A stretch of DNA of 64,000 nt from Francisella endosymbiont of Ornithodoros moubata (lineage in GTDB: Bacteria > Pseudomonadota > Gammaproteobacteria > Francisellales > Francisellaceae). Below, piece after piece: positions 41,642 through 51,598 of the stretch. Position numbers and translations under genes: made by a program. Where the stretch lies: contig LVCE01000005.1 in the NCBI GenBank assembly GCA_002095075.2, positions 62,001-126,000 of the forward strand, read 5' to 3'. Under the pieces are notes generated by a model. That model was not told the DNA's origin. It did not search any database and saw nothing but the letters and a program-made list of their open reading frames with translations. The first letter of the stretch is position 1. Each line of letters starts with the position of its first letter.

Positions 41642-42821
41642 TATTGCAAAAATAAATAAAGCACAAAATTTCGGCATAAATATAGATAAGTTTGATGTTG
41701 ATTATAAAAAAGTATAAGGGCATATCCAAGACACAATAGCAAAGATAGAACCACATGATTCAGTTGAGCGCTTTGAAGCTTTAGGTGTCGAGATTATCCA
41801 AGAATATGCTCAAATAATTGATCAATATACAGTCAAAGCAGGTTACAATATATATTAAAGCTAAGTATATTGTCATAGTAATAGGATCAAGTGTAACTAT
41901 ACCTAAAATTAAAGGTTTGGATGAGGGTAGATTACCTAACTAATGAAACAATCTTTGAGTTTAAAGAAAAACCTAAGCATTTGATGATTATTGGTGGTGG
42001 CCTATCAGTGTTGCGCTAGCCTAGGCTCATACCTTACTTGGTTAGTAAGGTTACTATTTTTGAGGCGTCAGATACTATTCTAGGTATACTTGATAGTGAA
42101 TGTAGAAAGATTATCCTCAAAGAGTTTGATAGATTAGCTATTAATGTAATAACAAATGTAAATATTGGTGAGGTAGCGCATGATGCACAGGAAATAAGTC
42201 TTTACTGTGGTGATAAGCTTTATCAAGGTTCTCATTTGTTAATTGCGGCTAGGAAGAGCACCAAACTTACAATAAGCTTGATTTAGATAAAGTTGGCATT
42301 AAATTACCTCAAGAGACATAAATGTTAATAAACGTCTAAAAGAACGAATTACAAAAATATTTATGCAATTGGCGATGTTACAGGATGGTATCAGTTTACT
42401 CATGTTGCTGGTTATCATACAGGTGTTGTGATACAAAATATTCTTTTTAAACTACCAGCAAAAGTTGATTATAGTAGTTTACCATGGTCTATATATATTA
42501 ATCCAGAAATAGCTTATGTTAGACAAAATATCGCACAGGCAAAACTCACGGAGTAACACTTTTAAAGTTGTTATATCAAAGTAATGACCGTGTAGTAGCA
42601 AGTTTAGCAACTGATCGACTGATAAAGGTAGCGGTAAGTAAGAAAGGTTATATATTAGGTGCTACAATTATTGGTGAGAATGTTAGTAAGTTAATTGTAC
42701 AATGGACGATAGCTATTAAAAATAAAAAAACATGCCAACACACGTAGTTGCATATCAGACTCTAAGTGAGTTAAATATAGTGATAGAGTTAAAAAATAAT
42801 CCATTTTTTACTAATGTTTAA
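41642..42821 (+). pseudogene. Class I pyridine nucleotide-disulfide oxidoreductase, truncated
   Basis: Reads across several frames as a mercuric reductase or dihydrolipoamide dehydrogenase-like flavoprotein. DYKKV and FEALGVEIIQEYAQIIDQYT start it, then LMIIGGG (NAD site), VSKVTIFEASDTILGILDSE, YAIGDVTGWYQFTHVAGYHT (FAD-binding) and the interface domain PEIAYV with GATIIGENVSKLI. The N-terminal FAD motif and redox-active CxxxxC are absent because the left end meets the ogt-like gene. Many stops; dead. Confidence 0.7.
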
Positions 42822-42924
42822 CCTAAGGACAATAAGAAACTAGAGGAATAGAGAAAAATAAATAAAATTTTAGTTTAGTAATAAATATAGAAGTTGGAGA
42901 AAAAAAATGGAAAAATAAATATAA

Positions 42925-43357
42925 AAAACTTATTTAAAAGTATGGTTTTGGGGTTTATTGCTACTATAGTAATTTCGCTATTCATGATTATAAAAATAAA
43001 AGCTGACATTATGCCCAACTCAACCCTATAAAGATTTTAACTATGATGTCACATGATATGTTAGGAATGCCTCTTAATCCTCTCATCGGGTGGATAGTTA
43101 ATTTTATAATAGGAACGATTGTTTGGGGTATAGCATTTTTTATTTTATATAATAAATTACCTGGTTCTCTAGTTGTTAAGGGTATATCTTTTGGTGTAAT
43201 AGCTTGGCTGCTTATGATGTTTATACCTATGCCAATGAGTGGAGAAGGTTTATTTGAATTAAAACTTGGTATGATGGCTCCAATAATAACATTAGTACTT
43301 CACATTATATATGGAGCAGTGATAGACTTCACTTATAAGTTATTACAACCAAAATAG
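42925..43357 (+). pseudogene. DUF6789-like four-helix membrane protein, frameshifted
   Basis: The first part reads FKSMVLGFIATIVISLFMII and ends at a stop near 43029. The rest reads in another frame from PIKILTMMSHDMLGMPLNPL to the end TYKLLQPK, as an intact 104-codon piece (43043-43357). Together they match small membrane proteins of the DUF6789 type. One frameshift lies about 43015-43020, and a poly-A run (42899-42907) disturbs the expected start. Function unknown. The 104-codon piece might still be translated from its own ATG, but the ribosome site is poor. Confidence 0.5.
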
Positions 43358-43359
43358 AC

Positions 43360-43909
43360 GTGATAAAACAAAATATTAGGTCCTGGTTTCAGAGGTTATT
43401 TGTTAATAAAGCTGCAATTCTGCTGTCTGCTCTAAATATAAGTAACTATACTATCTTTTATAACAGGTTTACTAAGTGCTGTTTTAGTTTTATACTTACC
43501 ATGGTTAGCTATTTTTCCTTTTAATATTGGGTTATTTAGATGTGTTAGATGGTAGTTTGGCAAGGCTACAAAATCTAGTTCATCTTGGTACGATGCTTGA
43601 TATATTATCTGATCACTTTGTCGAGAGTTTTATTATTATTGCTATTTTTATTAATCAGCCACAAATATGGTTTGGTTTGTTAATGATGATGTCTATAATT
43701 GTTTGTATTAGTAGTTTTTTGTTAGTTGGTGTTTTCAGTCAAAAAGAATCAATAAAGAGTTTTTACATTTATATTTTTTATCATAATGATTTTATTTCCT
43801 AGTATAGTACTTATGCTCGGATTGATTTATACATTATTAGTTTTATGGACGACGCTATATCGTTGCTATGAATTTTATGTTTATGATAAGGAAAGGAGTA
43901 AATTTCGAT
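43360..43909 (+). pseudogene. CDP-alcohol phosphatidyltransferase, decayed
   Basis: Contains most of the CDP-alcohol phosphotransferase signature D-x2-DG-x2-AR...G-x3-D-x3-D as DVLDGSLARLQNLVHLGTML followed by DILSD (near 43530-43610). Upstream piece MIKQNIRSWFQRLFVNKAA (GTG at 43360) and downstream MILFPSIVLMLGLIYTLLVL then RCYEFYVYDKERSKFR lie in other frames. Such enzymes attach a head group to CDP-diacylglycerol. At least three frame changes; inactive. The final TGA overlaps the next ATG (ATGA). Confidence 0.65.
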
Positions 43910-44210
43910 GAGAAATTTTTTGAATAAAACTTTTGTTGGTTTTATGGCTGGTTTAATTAGTGCTTGCATCTTATATTTTATTTTACTCTTATTCGTCAGC
44001 ATGGTATTGAGTTTAATGATCAGCTTAAGTATACGATTATATCGTTTAATGATACGGAGTGTGGTTTATAGGCTATCCTATTTGCACTACCATTATCAAA
44101 AAATATTTTTATTAAAAGTTCATATTATAACTTTAGCAGTTATTTTATTTAATTTTTTAGTTAAAATACCATTAGCAGGACTTATATATAAAATTGTTAG
44201 CCTTAAATAA
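43908..44210 (+). CDS. Small membrane protein of unknown function
   Basis: 100 residues with two or three hydrophobic stretches (FVGFMAGLISACILYFILLL and IITLAVILFNFLVKIPLAGL). An AAGGAG lies about 10 bases before the ATG, and the start overlaps the stop of the phosphatidyltransferase pseudogene (ATGA), so it was probably coupled to that gene. The middle part (SIRLYRLMIRSVVYRL) is basic, and another frame looks equally protein-like there, so this may itself be frameshifted. I do not recognise the family. Confidence 0.35.
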   Translation: MRNFLNKTFVGFMAGLISACILYFILLLFVSMVLSLMISLSIRLYRLMIRSVVYRLSYLHYHYQKIFLLKVHIITLAVILFNFLVKIPLAGLIYKIVSLK

Positions 44211-44388
44211 TCTCATGACAGATTCATTGATAAGGTTGTTTTTTGTATAAATCTTTCAGAATTTAGTTATATTACTTGTTTTTTGCCAATTAACCCTTAT
44301 ATCCAATAGCAGAAATTTTATAACATTAATCAAGTAGTTTATATCTAGTGTAGATATATTATTACAGTATTATTTGGGAGTTTTAGGT

Positions 44389-45309
44389 ATGGCAGATTAT
44401 TATTCTTTACTAGGGGTGAGTAGAGATGCATCAGAAGCAGATATAAAAAAAGCATATAGAAGGTTAGCAAAAAAATATCACCCTGATGTTAATAAAGAAA
44501 AAGGAGCTGAAGAAAAATTTAAAGAAATCCAGACAGCATATGATGCTTTGGGCGATAAAGAAAAAAGAGCACTTTATGATAACTACGGAGAAAACTGGGA
44601 TAAAGTCCAGCAAGGAGGCTTTGGCGGAGCTGGTGGTGGCTTTGGTGGTTTCTCTCAAGGTAGATCTCATAGCTTTAATTTTGAGGATCTTGGTGATATC
44701 TTCGGCGATCTTTTTGGTGGTGCTGGCGCTAGAGGTTTTACTGGTGGTCAGCCAAGAGCAAGAAAAGGTGAGGATATAAATATATCATTACGTCTAAATG
44801 TTGAAGATGCAATCAAGGGCGGTAAGAGAACAGTTTCATATAGTTATCAAGAAGTAGGTGCTAATGATATGCCAACAATGCAGCATCAAAGTGTTGATGT
44901 TAAAATACCGCCAGCGATGGGTAATGGTAAGAAGCTTCGTGTTAAAGGTAAGGGTAGTGCAGGTATAGGAGCAAATGCTCCAGCAGGTGATCTTTATATC
45001 AAAATAGAAGTAGTAAATTATAAAAATTATAAGGTTGATGGTAATGATATTTATGAACATATCAATATTGCACCATGGGAAGCAGCTCTTGGCACGTCAT
45101 TAGAAATAGATACTCCTTATGGTAAGAAAAAAATGCAAGTACCAGAAGGAAGCCAATCAGGGCGTAAAATGCGTATCAAAGGTAAAGGTCTTGGTGATGG
45201 TGATTTTTATATTGTTTATGATATTAAGCTACCTCTTGCAGATACTGATGAGAAAAAAGAGTTCTACATGCAGATGCAAGAAAAAATGAATTTCGATCCT
45301 AGGGCTTAG
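44389..45309 (+). CDS. cbpA: DnaJ-class co-chaperone CbpA
   Basis: 306-residue J-domain protein. The J domain spans about residues 3-66 with HPD at 31-33, followed by a Gly/Phe-rich linker (GGFGGAGGGFGGFSQG) and two C-terminal substrate-binding domains, without the four CxxCxGxG zinc repeats of DnaJ. That architecture matches CbpA, which stimulates DnaK and can bind DNA. The ATG at 44389 is preferred over one at 44374 because GGGAG lies 8 bases before it and the protein then begins MADYYSLLG. Confidence 0.93.
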   Translation: MADYYSLLGVSRDASEADIKKAYRRLAKKYHPDVNKEKGAEEKFKEIQTAYDALGDKEKRALYDNYGENWDKVQQGGFGGAGGGFGGFSQGRSHSFNFEDLGDIFGDLFGGAGARGFTGGQPRARKGEDINISLRLNVEDAIKGGKRTVSYSYQEVGANDMPTMQHQSVDVKIPPAMGNGKKLRVKGKGSAGIGANAPAGDLYIKIEVVNYKNYKVDGNDIYEHINIAPWEAALGTSLEIDTPYGKKKMQVPEGSQSGRKMRIKGKGLGDGDFYIVYDIKLPLADTDEKKEFYMQMQEKMNFDPRA

Positions 45310-45311
45310 GA

Positions 45312-46062
45312 TTATCTTTTTCTATTATCAATTTCAATTATACAGTAACTTATAAGTATTAATGCACCACCAATTATTGTCGATAGATAAATTTTCTCAT
45401 CATTAATTAATTTTTCAAAGATTGTTGCAAAAACAGGCTCAAAAGAGAAAATGACAGCAACTTGTGACATACTAGTAGCATAGGTATACTAAAGGCTACC
45501 TGTAGTATTATTAGGTAAGAGTAAATCTTTAAAAGCTTCACTACGATGATCTTTTCTAGTTTCATAACTTAGATACACAACTGATACAGCATACATCAAA
45601 GCACATAGCACTAACCAAAGGTAGCCAATAGTAAAGTTGTCAAAACTCAACCAGATAGGGCATAGATTCCTAATAATGAGACGCAAGATGCTATTAGGCC
45701 ATATATTGTTAGGCGGATCAACCTTAAAAAGACTACTAATAAAAGGAATTATAACTACACTCAAAGCAGTTAAAAAAGCTGACATACTTGAAGAAACTGT
45801 ATATAGTCCCTGAGTTTGGAAATAAAAACTCATATCTCCAAGTGAGCGAAATATGGTACCAACTTTTAGTAAATAGACTTTACTATTAAATTTAGCTTTC
45901 AAAGACTAAAGGCAAAAATAATAGGCACGATAAACTAAGCCTAATAGCCACAAAAAGCCCAGGCGAAATATACACAAGAGAGATTTTTATTAAGGGAAAT
46001 GTTGCTCCCCAAAATATAGTAACTATAAAAAGAGCTAGAATAGCTTTTCTTTGAATACTCAT
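45312..46062 (-). pseudogene. DMT/EamA-family transporter, decayed (second copy)
   Basis: The minus strand begins cleanly with MSIQRKAILALFIVTIFWGA and continues TFPLIKISLVYISPGLFVAI, then hits a stop near 45908. The second piece (45902-45489) contains FQTQGLYTVSSSMSAFLTAL and VIIPFISSLF. The end near 45312 reads QVAVIFSFEPVFATIFEKLI and GALILISYCIIEIDNRKR, typical of the final EamA helix pair. There are at least three lesions. It is unrelated in detail to the DMT remnant at 14.1-14.8 kb. Confidence 0.7.
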
Positions 46063-46221
46063 AATAATTTAAGATCAAAATATGATATAAGTTTTTAGCT
46101 ATTTGCTCTTAAAATCAAGCTATAAATTCTAGATGAAGATTAGTTTTGTGGTTTTGCTTAAATTTGTATCTAATTACATAATTGGAAGTATTATTTGATG
46201 TTAGTCAATCGTTGATATTTG

Positions 46222-46251
46222 TTTACATTAAATTATTAAAATTGGTATAAT
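46222..46251 (+). promoter_or_regulatory. Sigma-70 promoter of the HAAAP permease gene
   Basis: TTTACA (46222-46227), 18 bases, perfect TATAAT (46246-46251). The start would fall near 46258, giving a leader of about 30 bases that includes an AAAGG ribosome site. Confidence 0.6.
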
Positions 46252-46289
46252 TTAGTGTTTTTTGAAAAAAAGTGCTCAAAGGTTAAGCA

Positions 46290-47486
46290 ATGAAACAAGT
46301 CTCAAAAGTTAAGCAAATTGGTGCTATAGCTATTATAGCCGGAACAGCTATTGGCGCAGGCATGCTTGGGATTCCTTTTGCGGTAGCAGCAGTTGGGTTT
46401 AATTATGCAGCGGCAGCTTTATTTATTGTTTGGATAATTATGTATGCAACAGCTTTATTAATTGTTGAGGCAAATGTTTCCCAGCCTTTAGGTACAGATA
46501 TGGACTCGATCGCGCACAATATATTAGGTAAGCCTGGTAGAGTATTAAATTTGTTATTTTATCTACTATTATTATATTCGTTACTTACAACTTATATTTT
46601 TATGGGCGGGCAACTTTTTCAAACTTATATACTTGGTTGGTTAAACCTAGAAAATGCTAGCTTAGCAAAGCTGCTATTTTGTTTAATCTTTGGTTTTTTT
46701 ATATATAAAGGTATCAAAGTAGTATTTAGTGTTAATAAACTATTTTTAAGTCTAAAAATACTAGCTTTTGTTTTATTTATTGCTTTTGTTGCTCCACAAA
46801 TTCGTGCACCTATACTAGAAAATAAAGCTCTAGGGGTAGAGTATGTTTGGTTTGCTATTCCAATACTTGTTACATCATTTGGTTTTCATATTATTATCCC
46901 AGCAATTAGAAACTACTTTGAGAATGATGTAGTTTTCAAAAAAACAGTTGCTATTGGAGCATTAGCGCCATTAATTGTTTATTTAGTATGGGTTGTAGCT
47001 ACACTTGGGACAGTAAGTCTATATGGGGATAATGGTTTTATAGTGTTGAGTAATGCAGGCAAGACTCTAGTAGAAGCGTATCAAGGTTTAGGTCAGAATG
47101 GTCCATTAGTTTTTATAAGACTTTTTGAGAACTTTGCGATTATTACATCTTTTTTAGGTGTTGCTTTAGCTTTATTCTCTTTTAATAGAGATCTTTATGG
47201 TTTGGATATCAGGAAAAAATTGCTAACTTTAGTGATAACACTATTACCACCACTTATTTTTGCGATATATTTTGTCAACAGTTTTATATCTGCTTTGGGC
47301 TATGCTAGTATCTTTGTTTCAGTATTACTGATCGTGCAGCCTACAATGATGGGTTGGGCTATAAGAACTAAGCAAGGTAAAAATGATATCCTTAGTAAGT
47401 TATATTTATCTTTGATATTATTTAGTGGTCTAGGTATTATTGGATTGCAATTATTAGTAGCCTTTGGTAGATTACCTCGTATATAA
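46290..47486 (+). CDS. Aromatic amino acid permease, HAAAP family
   Basis: 398 residues, 11 predicted helices, matching the tyrosine/tryptophan permeases (TyrP, Mtr, TnaB). The N-terminal IAGTAIGAGMLGIPFAVAAV is the family fingerprint, with later FGFHIIIPAIRNYFENDV. These proteins bring aromatic amino acids in with protons. It has its own promoter just upstream and is intact, while a related gene at 53.8-55.0 kb is frameshifted, so this may be the main remaining importer of its type. Which amino acid is carried cannot be told. Confidence 0.88.
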   Translation: MKQVSKVKQIGAIAIIAGTAIGAGMLGIPFAVAAVGFNYAAAALFIVWIIMYATALLIVEANVSQPLGTDMDSIAHNILGKPGRVLNLLFYLLLLYSLLTTYIFMGGQLFQTYILGWLNLENASLAKLLFCLIFGFFIYKGIKVVFSVNKLFLSLKILAFVLFIAFVAPQIRAPILENKALGVEYVWFAIPILVTSFGFHIIIPAIRNYFENDVVFKKTVAIGALAPLIVYLVWVVATLGTVSLYGDNGFIVLSNAGKTLVEAYQGLGQNGPLVFIRLFENFAIITSFLGVALALFSFNRDLYGLDIRKKLLTLVITLLPPLIFAIYFVNSFISALGYASIFVSVLLIVQPTMMGWAIRTKQGKNDILSKLYLSLILFSGLGIIGLQLLVAFGRLPRI

Positions 47487-47519
47487 TTTAGTTAACTTTC
47501 AAATCTTTGACTATTTTCT

Positions 47520-47876
47520 ATGAAGAAACCTAATTTTGATATTAATAAAAAATCTTTTGCTAATGATGACTTAATAGGCGATGAGTATAGTAAGAACCCT
47601 AGTGTTGAGGAGTTTAGTATAGATAAGCTTAAGCAATTCCCTAGTGATATGATTGAGCTTTTTAAACTGGTTCAAGCAGTTAGATATGATAGAACACGAC
47701 TGCAAGAAGAATACAATAACTATCGTTTAAAACTTAATAATGACAGAATGTATCTTGAGTTTGAAGTTATCAAACTAAAAAAACAATATAATGCAAAGAT
47801 ATGTGCTTTGCAGGAAGAATATAATTCGGTAAAATCTAGTAATAATATTGAGTTAGCTAAAATTAGAGAAAGCTAA
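47520..47876 (+). CDS. Small coiled-coil protein of unknown function
   Basis: 118 residues, charged and soluble. The N-terminal half is acidic (DDLIGDEYSKNPSVEEFSID); from about residue 50 the heptad pattern (LQEEYNNYRLKLNNDRMYLE, VIKLKKQYNAKICALQEEYN) suggests a coiled coil. I do not recognise it. The stop lies only 4 bases before the RNase P RNA, so the two genes are tightly packed. Confidence 0.55.
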   Translation: MKKPNFDINKKSFANDDLIGDEYSKNPSVEEFSIDKLKQFPSDMIELFKLVQAVRYDRTRLQEEYNNYRLKLNNDRMYLEFEVIKLKKQYNAKICALQEEYNSVKSSNNIELAKIRES

Positions 47877-47880
47877 TAAA

Positions 47881-48225
47881 TACAAAGTCAGTCGGACAGT
47901 CGCGCTTGTAATTGAGTGAGGAAAGTCCGGGCTTTACAGAGCAAGATGCCAGATAACGTCTGGGAGGCGTGAGCCTACGGAAAGTGCAACAGAAAATATA
48001 CCGCCTTATTTTTAGTAAGGTAAGGATGAAAAGGTGCGGTAAGAGCGCACCGCATTAGTGGTAACACTCAATGGCATTGTAAACCCCATCTAAAGCAAGA
48101 CCAAATAGTGCCACTATGATGTTGCTCGCATCGTGGCAGGGGTAGGTCGCTTGAGCTTACTGGTGACAGTAAGCCTAGATAAATGACTGTCTATTACAGA
48201 ACCCGGCTTATAGACTGACTTTGTA
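47881..48225 (+). ncRNA. rnpB: RNase P RNA (type A)
   Basis: About 345-base catalytic RNA of RNase P, which trims 5' leaders from tRNA precursors. Universal segments are visible: GAGGAAAGTCCGGGC (near 47918-47932) and ACAGAACCCGGCTTA (near 48196-48210), plus the AGAGCGCACCGC and AAACCCCATC regions. The 5' and 3' ends pair perfectly over 13 bp (TACAAAGTCAGTC at 47881 with GACTGACTTTGTA ending 48225), immediately followed by a T run, so P1 also serves as terminator stem. Confidence 0.96.
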
Positions 48226-48231
48226 TTTTTT
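48213..48231 (+). terminator. Intrinsic terminator formed with rnpB P1
   Basis: The 3' strand of the rnpB terminal helix (48213-48225) is followed directly by TTTTTT. Because its partner is the 5' end of the RNA some 330 bases away, it can act as a terminator only after full RNA folding. Confidence 0.45.
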
Positions 48232-48248
48232 ACAAAAAGTGGGTAGTT

Positions 48249-50183
48249 ATGCAAGTTATTGACTCTAAACTTCTAGATAGTGGTGGTCAAATAAAAGATA
48301 ATCTTTTGATATTTGAGCTTAAAAGTTTTTATACTAGTGATAAGTTTGAGATTATAGCTGCAGCTTTAGAGCTTCTTAAGAGTAAAAGTGCTGAATCTGT
48401 GCGCCATCCTACAGGTATTAGCTCGTTTTTATATGCTATTGAGATGGCGTATGTCCTTTTCAAAATTAGAGCAGATGAAGAATCTGTTTCTGCAGGTATT
48501 CTTTATGAGCTATATAATTTTGGCGATATATCTGATGAAAATATCGAGCAGGCAACTAACCAAACAGTACTTAGGATTTTACAAGGTACGCGTAAAATGT
48601 TAGCTATTAAGATGTATCGTTCAGATAACATCTCCTTAGAGCAAATTGATACATTTAGGAAAATGCTGCTGACAATCATTGAGGATGTTAGAATTGTTCT
48701 GGTAAAAATTGTCGACAAACTATGTACAATTCGTCATCTAAAATTTTTAAGTAGTAATACCCAACTAGTTATTGCTAGAGAAACATTAGATATCTATGCG
48801 CCCCTAGCAAATAGACTTGGCTTAGGTGCTATCAAATGGGAGCTAGAAGATAGAGCATTTTTCTTTTTACAACAAGATGAATACAAACGAATAGCTAAAA
48901 GCCTAGGTGCTACGCGAAAACAGCGTGAAGATTTCTTACTTCAAGTAATACAAGATTTAAAAACAATACTTAGGAAATATAATTTACATGCAGGTATTCA
49001 AGGTAGAGTTAAACATATATATAGTATCTACAAGAAATTTAAAAATAAAGGTTATCAAGAACTTGATGATTTGTATGATATTACTGCTGTTAGAGTTATA
49101 ACAAATAATGTAGATGAATGCTATAAAGTACTTGCTGAGGTTAATAACTTATACTCGCCAATACCAGAAGAGTTTAGTGACTATATCGCCCATCCTAAAC
49201 CAAATGGCTACAAATCAATACATACAGTTGTTAAAGTTGGTGAGCAGAATATTGAGGTTCAAATTAGAACACAGCAAATGCATGATGAATCTGAGTTAGG
49301 TTTTGCGGCACATTGGCGCTATAAAGAAGGTGTTAAATTTGATGCTTCTTATGAGGCTAGAGTTGCTTGGTTAAGATCTCTTCTTGAGTGGGAGAGAGAG
49401 ATTAATGAAGATGGTAGTGAAATCACTAAAGAGCTTAATAAGAAGATTTATGTATTTACGCCAGCAAATGAGCTAATAGATTTAGCTGAAGGTTCGACAG
49501 TTTTAGATTTTGCTTATTCAGTGCATACGATGGTCGGTCACCGTACTAAAGGTGCTAAACTAAATGGTAAGATAGTACCATTAACAACTAAGCTAAAAAC
49601 TGGTGATAAAGTCGAAATTCTAACAAGCAGAGAGCCTAATCCAAATAAAGATTGGGCGTCAGAAAATTTAGGCTATTTATCTTCTGCACGTAATAGGTCA
49701 AGAGTCACTAAATGGTTTAATGAGCAGAACAAAGAAGATAATATAGCTTTAGGAAAAGATCGGCTTCTAAAAGAGCTAAGAGGCTATGATCTTAAAGAGG
49801 TTGACTTCGTTGAAGTTGCTGCTAAGTTTAATATGAAAACTAGTGATAGTCTTTTTGCAGCGATTGAGGGTGGTAGCTTAAAGGCTAATAGTGTTGTTAA
49901 CTATATTATTGACACATATTCAGCAGAAGAAAAACTAATCAAGAAAAAAAGTAAACCAATAACGATAAAAGCAAAAACTCCAAAAGTCTTAGTTTCAGGC
50001 TTTGATGGTATGAAATATGAGATGGCTAAGTGTTGTCATCCTGTTTATCCCGATCAAATTCAAGGATATATGAGTGTTTCAAAAGGGGTGGTTATACATA
50101 CTATAAGCTGTCCTAATTTAAATCATCTCAAAGAGAAAAGTCCAGAGAAATTCATAGAAGTTAATTGGGATAGTGAAGACTAG
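48249..50183 (+). CDS. relA: GTP pyrophosphokinase RelA (short form)
   Basis: 644-residue long RelA/SpoT homologue that makes (p)ppGpp. The N-terminal hydrolase-like domain has lost its HD metal site (GILYELYNFG where SpoT has LLHDVVED), as in RelA. The synthetase has GRVKHIYSIYKKFKNKGYQE, DLYDITAVRVI and YIAHPKPNGYKSIHT near residues 308-322. A TGS domain starts about residue 400, and the zinc-finger-like AKCCHPVYPDQIQGYM is near 595. The C-terminal ACT/RRM domain is absent; E. coli RelA has 744 residues. The stop is clean, so the short form appears natural. Confidence 0.9.
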   Translation: MQVIDSKLLDSGGQIKDNLLIFELKSFYTSDKFEIIAAALELLKSKSAESVRHPTGISSFLYAIEMAYVLFKIRADEESVSAGILYELYNFGDISDENIEQATNQTVLRILQGTRKMLAIKMYRSDNISLEQIDTFRKMLLTIIEDVRIVLVKIVDKLCTIRHLKFLSSNTQLVIARETLDIYAPLANRLGLGAIKWELEDRAFFFLQQDEYKRIAKSLGATRKQREDFLLQVIQDLKTILRKYNLHAGIQGRVKHIYSIYKKFKNKGYQELDDLYDITAVRVITNNVDECYKVLAEVNNLYSPIPEEFSDYIAHPKPNGYKSIHTVVKVGEQNIEVQIRTQQMHDESELGFAAHWRYKEGVKFDASYEARVAWLRSLLEWEREINEDGSEITKELNKKIYVFTPANELIDLAEGSTVLDFAYSVHTMVGHRTKGAKLNGKIVPLTTKLKTGDKVEILTSREPNPNKDWASENLGYLSSARNRSRVTKWFNEQNKEDNIALGKDRLLKELRGYDLKEVDFVEVAAKFNMKTSDSLFAAIEGGSLKANSVVNYIIDTYSAEEKLIKKKSKPITIKAKTPKVLVSGFDGMKYEMAKCCHPVYPDQIQGYMSVSKGVVIHTISCPNLNHLKEKSPEKFIEVNWDSED

Positions 50184-50304
50184 ATAGTAATTGTTAGAAA
50201 TTAGTTAATTGAATGTGAATGGGTGAGTTATAAAATTGGCTCAGCAAGGTTCGAAAGACTGTATCAAAAATTCAATTGTTTCAGATTTAGATAAATAGTG
50301 TTTA

Positions 50305-50939
50305 TTAATTGCCACGATAGTTGCCAGTATTTTTAGCTTGCTGTAACCAGCCATTTTTGATATAAAAAGTTACTTGATTAGTTGATTTTATTTCATCACC
50401 TTGAGCAATGCGTCCAGAGATACTAAGTTTATTCTCGCCAGGAGTATAGGTCGAGCTATTTTCCACTGTCCATCCTCATAGGTTGCTGGAATAGCTGAAC
50501 TATTATTATAAATGTTAGACTATCATTGCTAGCTATCTGAGGATTGGTTGATATAGCTTTTATCTTCTTTAGTAAAAATGTTAGCATCATTAGCAGGTGA
50601 GGTAATCTCAACATTTAACTCAGTATTTTGACCTTCTTCAAGAACTTCTTTGTTTTTCTCAGCTAACTCTGATGTTGCTAGTTTTTCTACATCAGATTGG
50701 TTTATTTTAACTGGTTTATCATCAGTAGGATTTTGCTGAGTTTTAGTATCAATAACAGTAGGCTGATCTACTTCAATAATTTTATAATCAACATTATCAC
50801 TAGGTTTTTCTTCTGAAAATACCACACTACCATTCTCAGCTCGCCAAGAATAGACCTTTGGATAAGTTGCTTTAGCAAGAGATAAAAAACTCAATATGCA
50901 AACTATAACGCTAAAGACATTTTTATGAAATTTTGACAT
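50305..50939 (-). pseudogene. Secreted DUF4124-domain protein, frameshifted (copy A)
   Basis: The minus strand starts MSKFHKNVFSVIVCILSFLS, a signal peptide, followed by the DUF4124 core VYSWRAENGSVVFSEEKPSD. After about 136 codons the frame is lost: NIYNNSSAIPATYEDGQWK and then PGENKLSISGRIAQGDEIKS and VTFYIKNGWLQQAKNTGNYR lie in two other frames. DUF4124 proteins are small periplasmic or surface proteins of unknown function. The first 136 codons could still yield a truncated secreted product. Confidence 0.6.
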
Positions 50940-51023
50940 TATTAAATTCTCAAAGTGCTAATAGTATCAAGTATATATAAAATTAGTTCTAATCAAAAGA
51001 GTGCTTAGATTAAATTTATCTAC

Positions 51024-51588
51024 TTAGCACTTGCCTTCTATAAAATTCAGAATTATCAGAGTTAATAATTTTATTATCTTTTGTCTACCTCGAACGGCAA
51101 TTGTTACTAGACCTGGGTTCGGTCGATTGACTTTCCAGCCATCGTTTTTAAAATGAGCATGGTAAGGTATGCCATTTATGATGAATATTGGATGATCATC
51201 GGCTGTTAAAGTAGGCTCTAGTATTATTGCTAATTTCTCATTATGCACAAAGCGGCTTTCACGATTAGCTGGTGAGATAATTTTTACTTTAAGTACTTCT
51301 TTGATTAGTTGCTTGAGTTGTCGTTGCTTGGGGATTTTCGTTATCTAAATAAAAATTATTGTGTTTTAAAGAAGCAAGTTGTTGTTTGACAGGGTTTCTT
51401 TGTTCAATATGATTTTTATGATAAACGCTTTTTTGATACTATTGATCAAAAATAGGGACTGTTTGTAAGAAGACTACTTTACCATTTGCTGCACGCCAAG
51501 TATAAATATTATCATCAGCATAAGCATAAGCTATATTTGTTAACATGCCTATGAATATTAGTAAATAAAGATATTTTAGATAATTCAT
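51024..51588 (-). pseudogene. Secreted DUF4124-domain protein, decayed (copy B)
   Basis: Tandem relative of the preceding gene. MNYLKYLYLLIFIGMLTNIA is a signal peptide, then YTWRAANGKVVFLQTVPIFD and a stop. A later piece, VHNEKLAIILEPTLTADDHP to PYHAHFKNDGWKVNRPNPGL and VTIAVRGRQKI, lies in another frame. The shared signal peptide plus YxWRAxNGxVVF block indicates duplication from copy A or the reverse. Both are dead. Confidence 0.6.
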
Positions 51589-51598
51589 AAAATAATGC

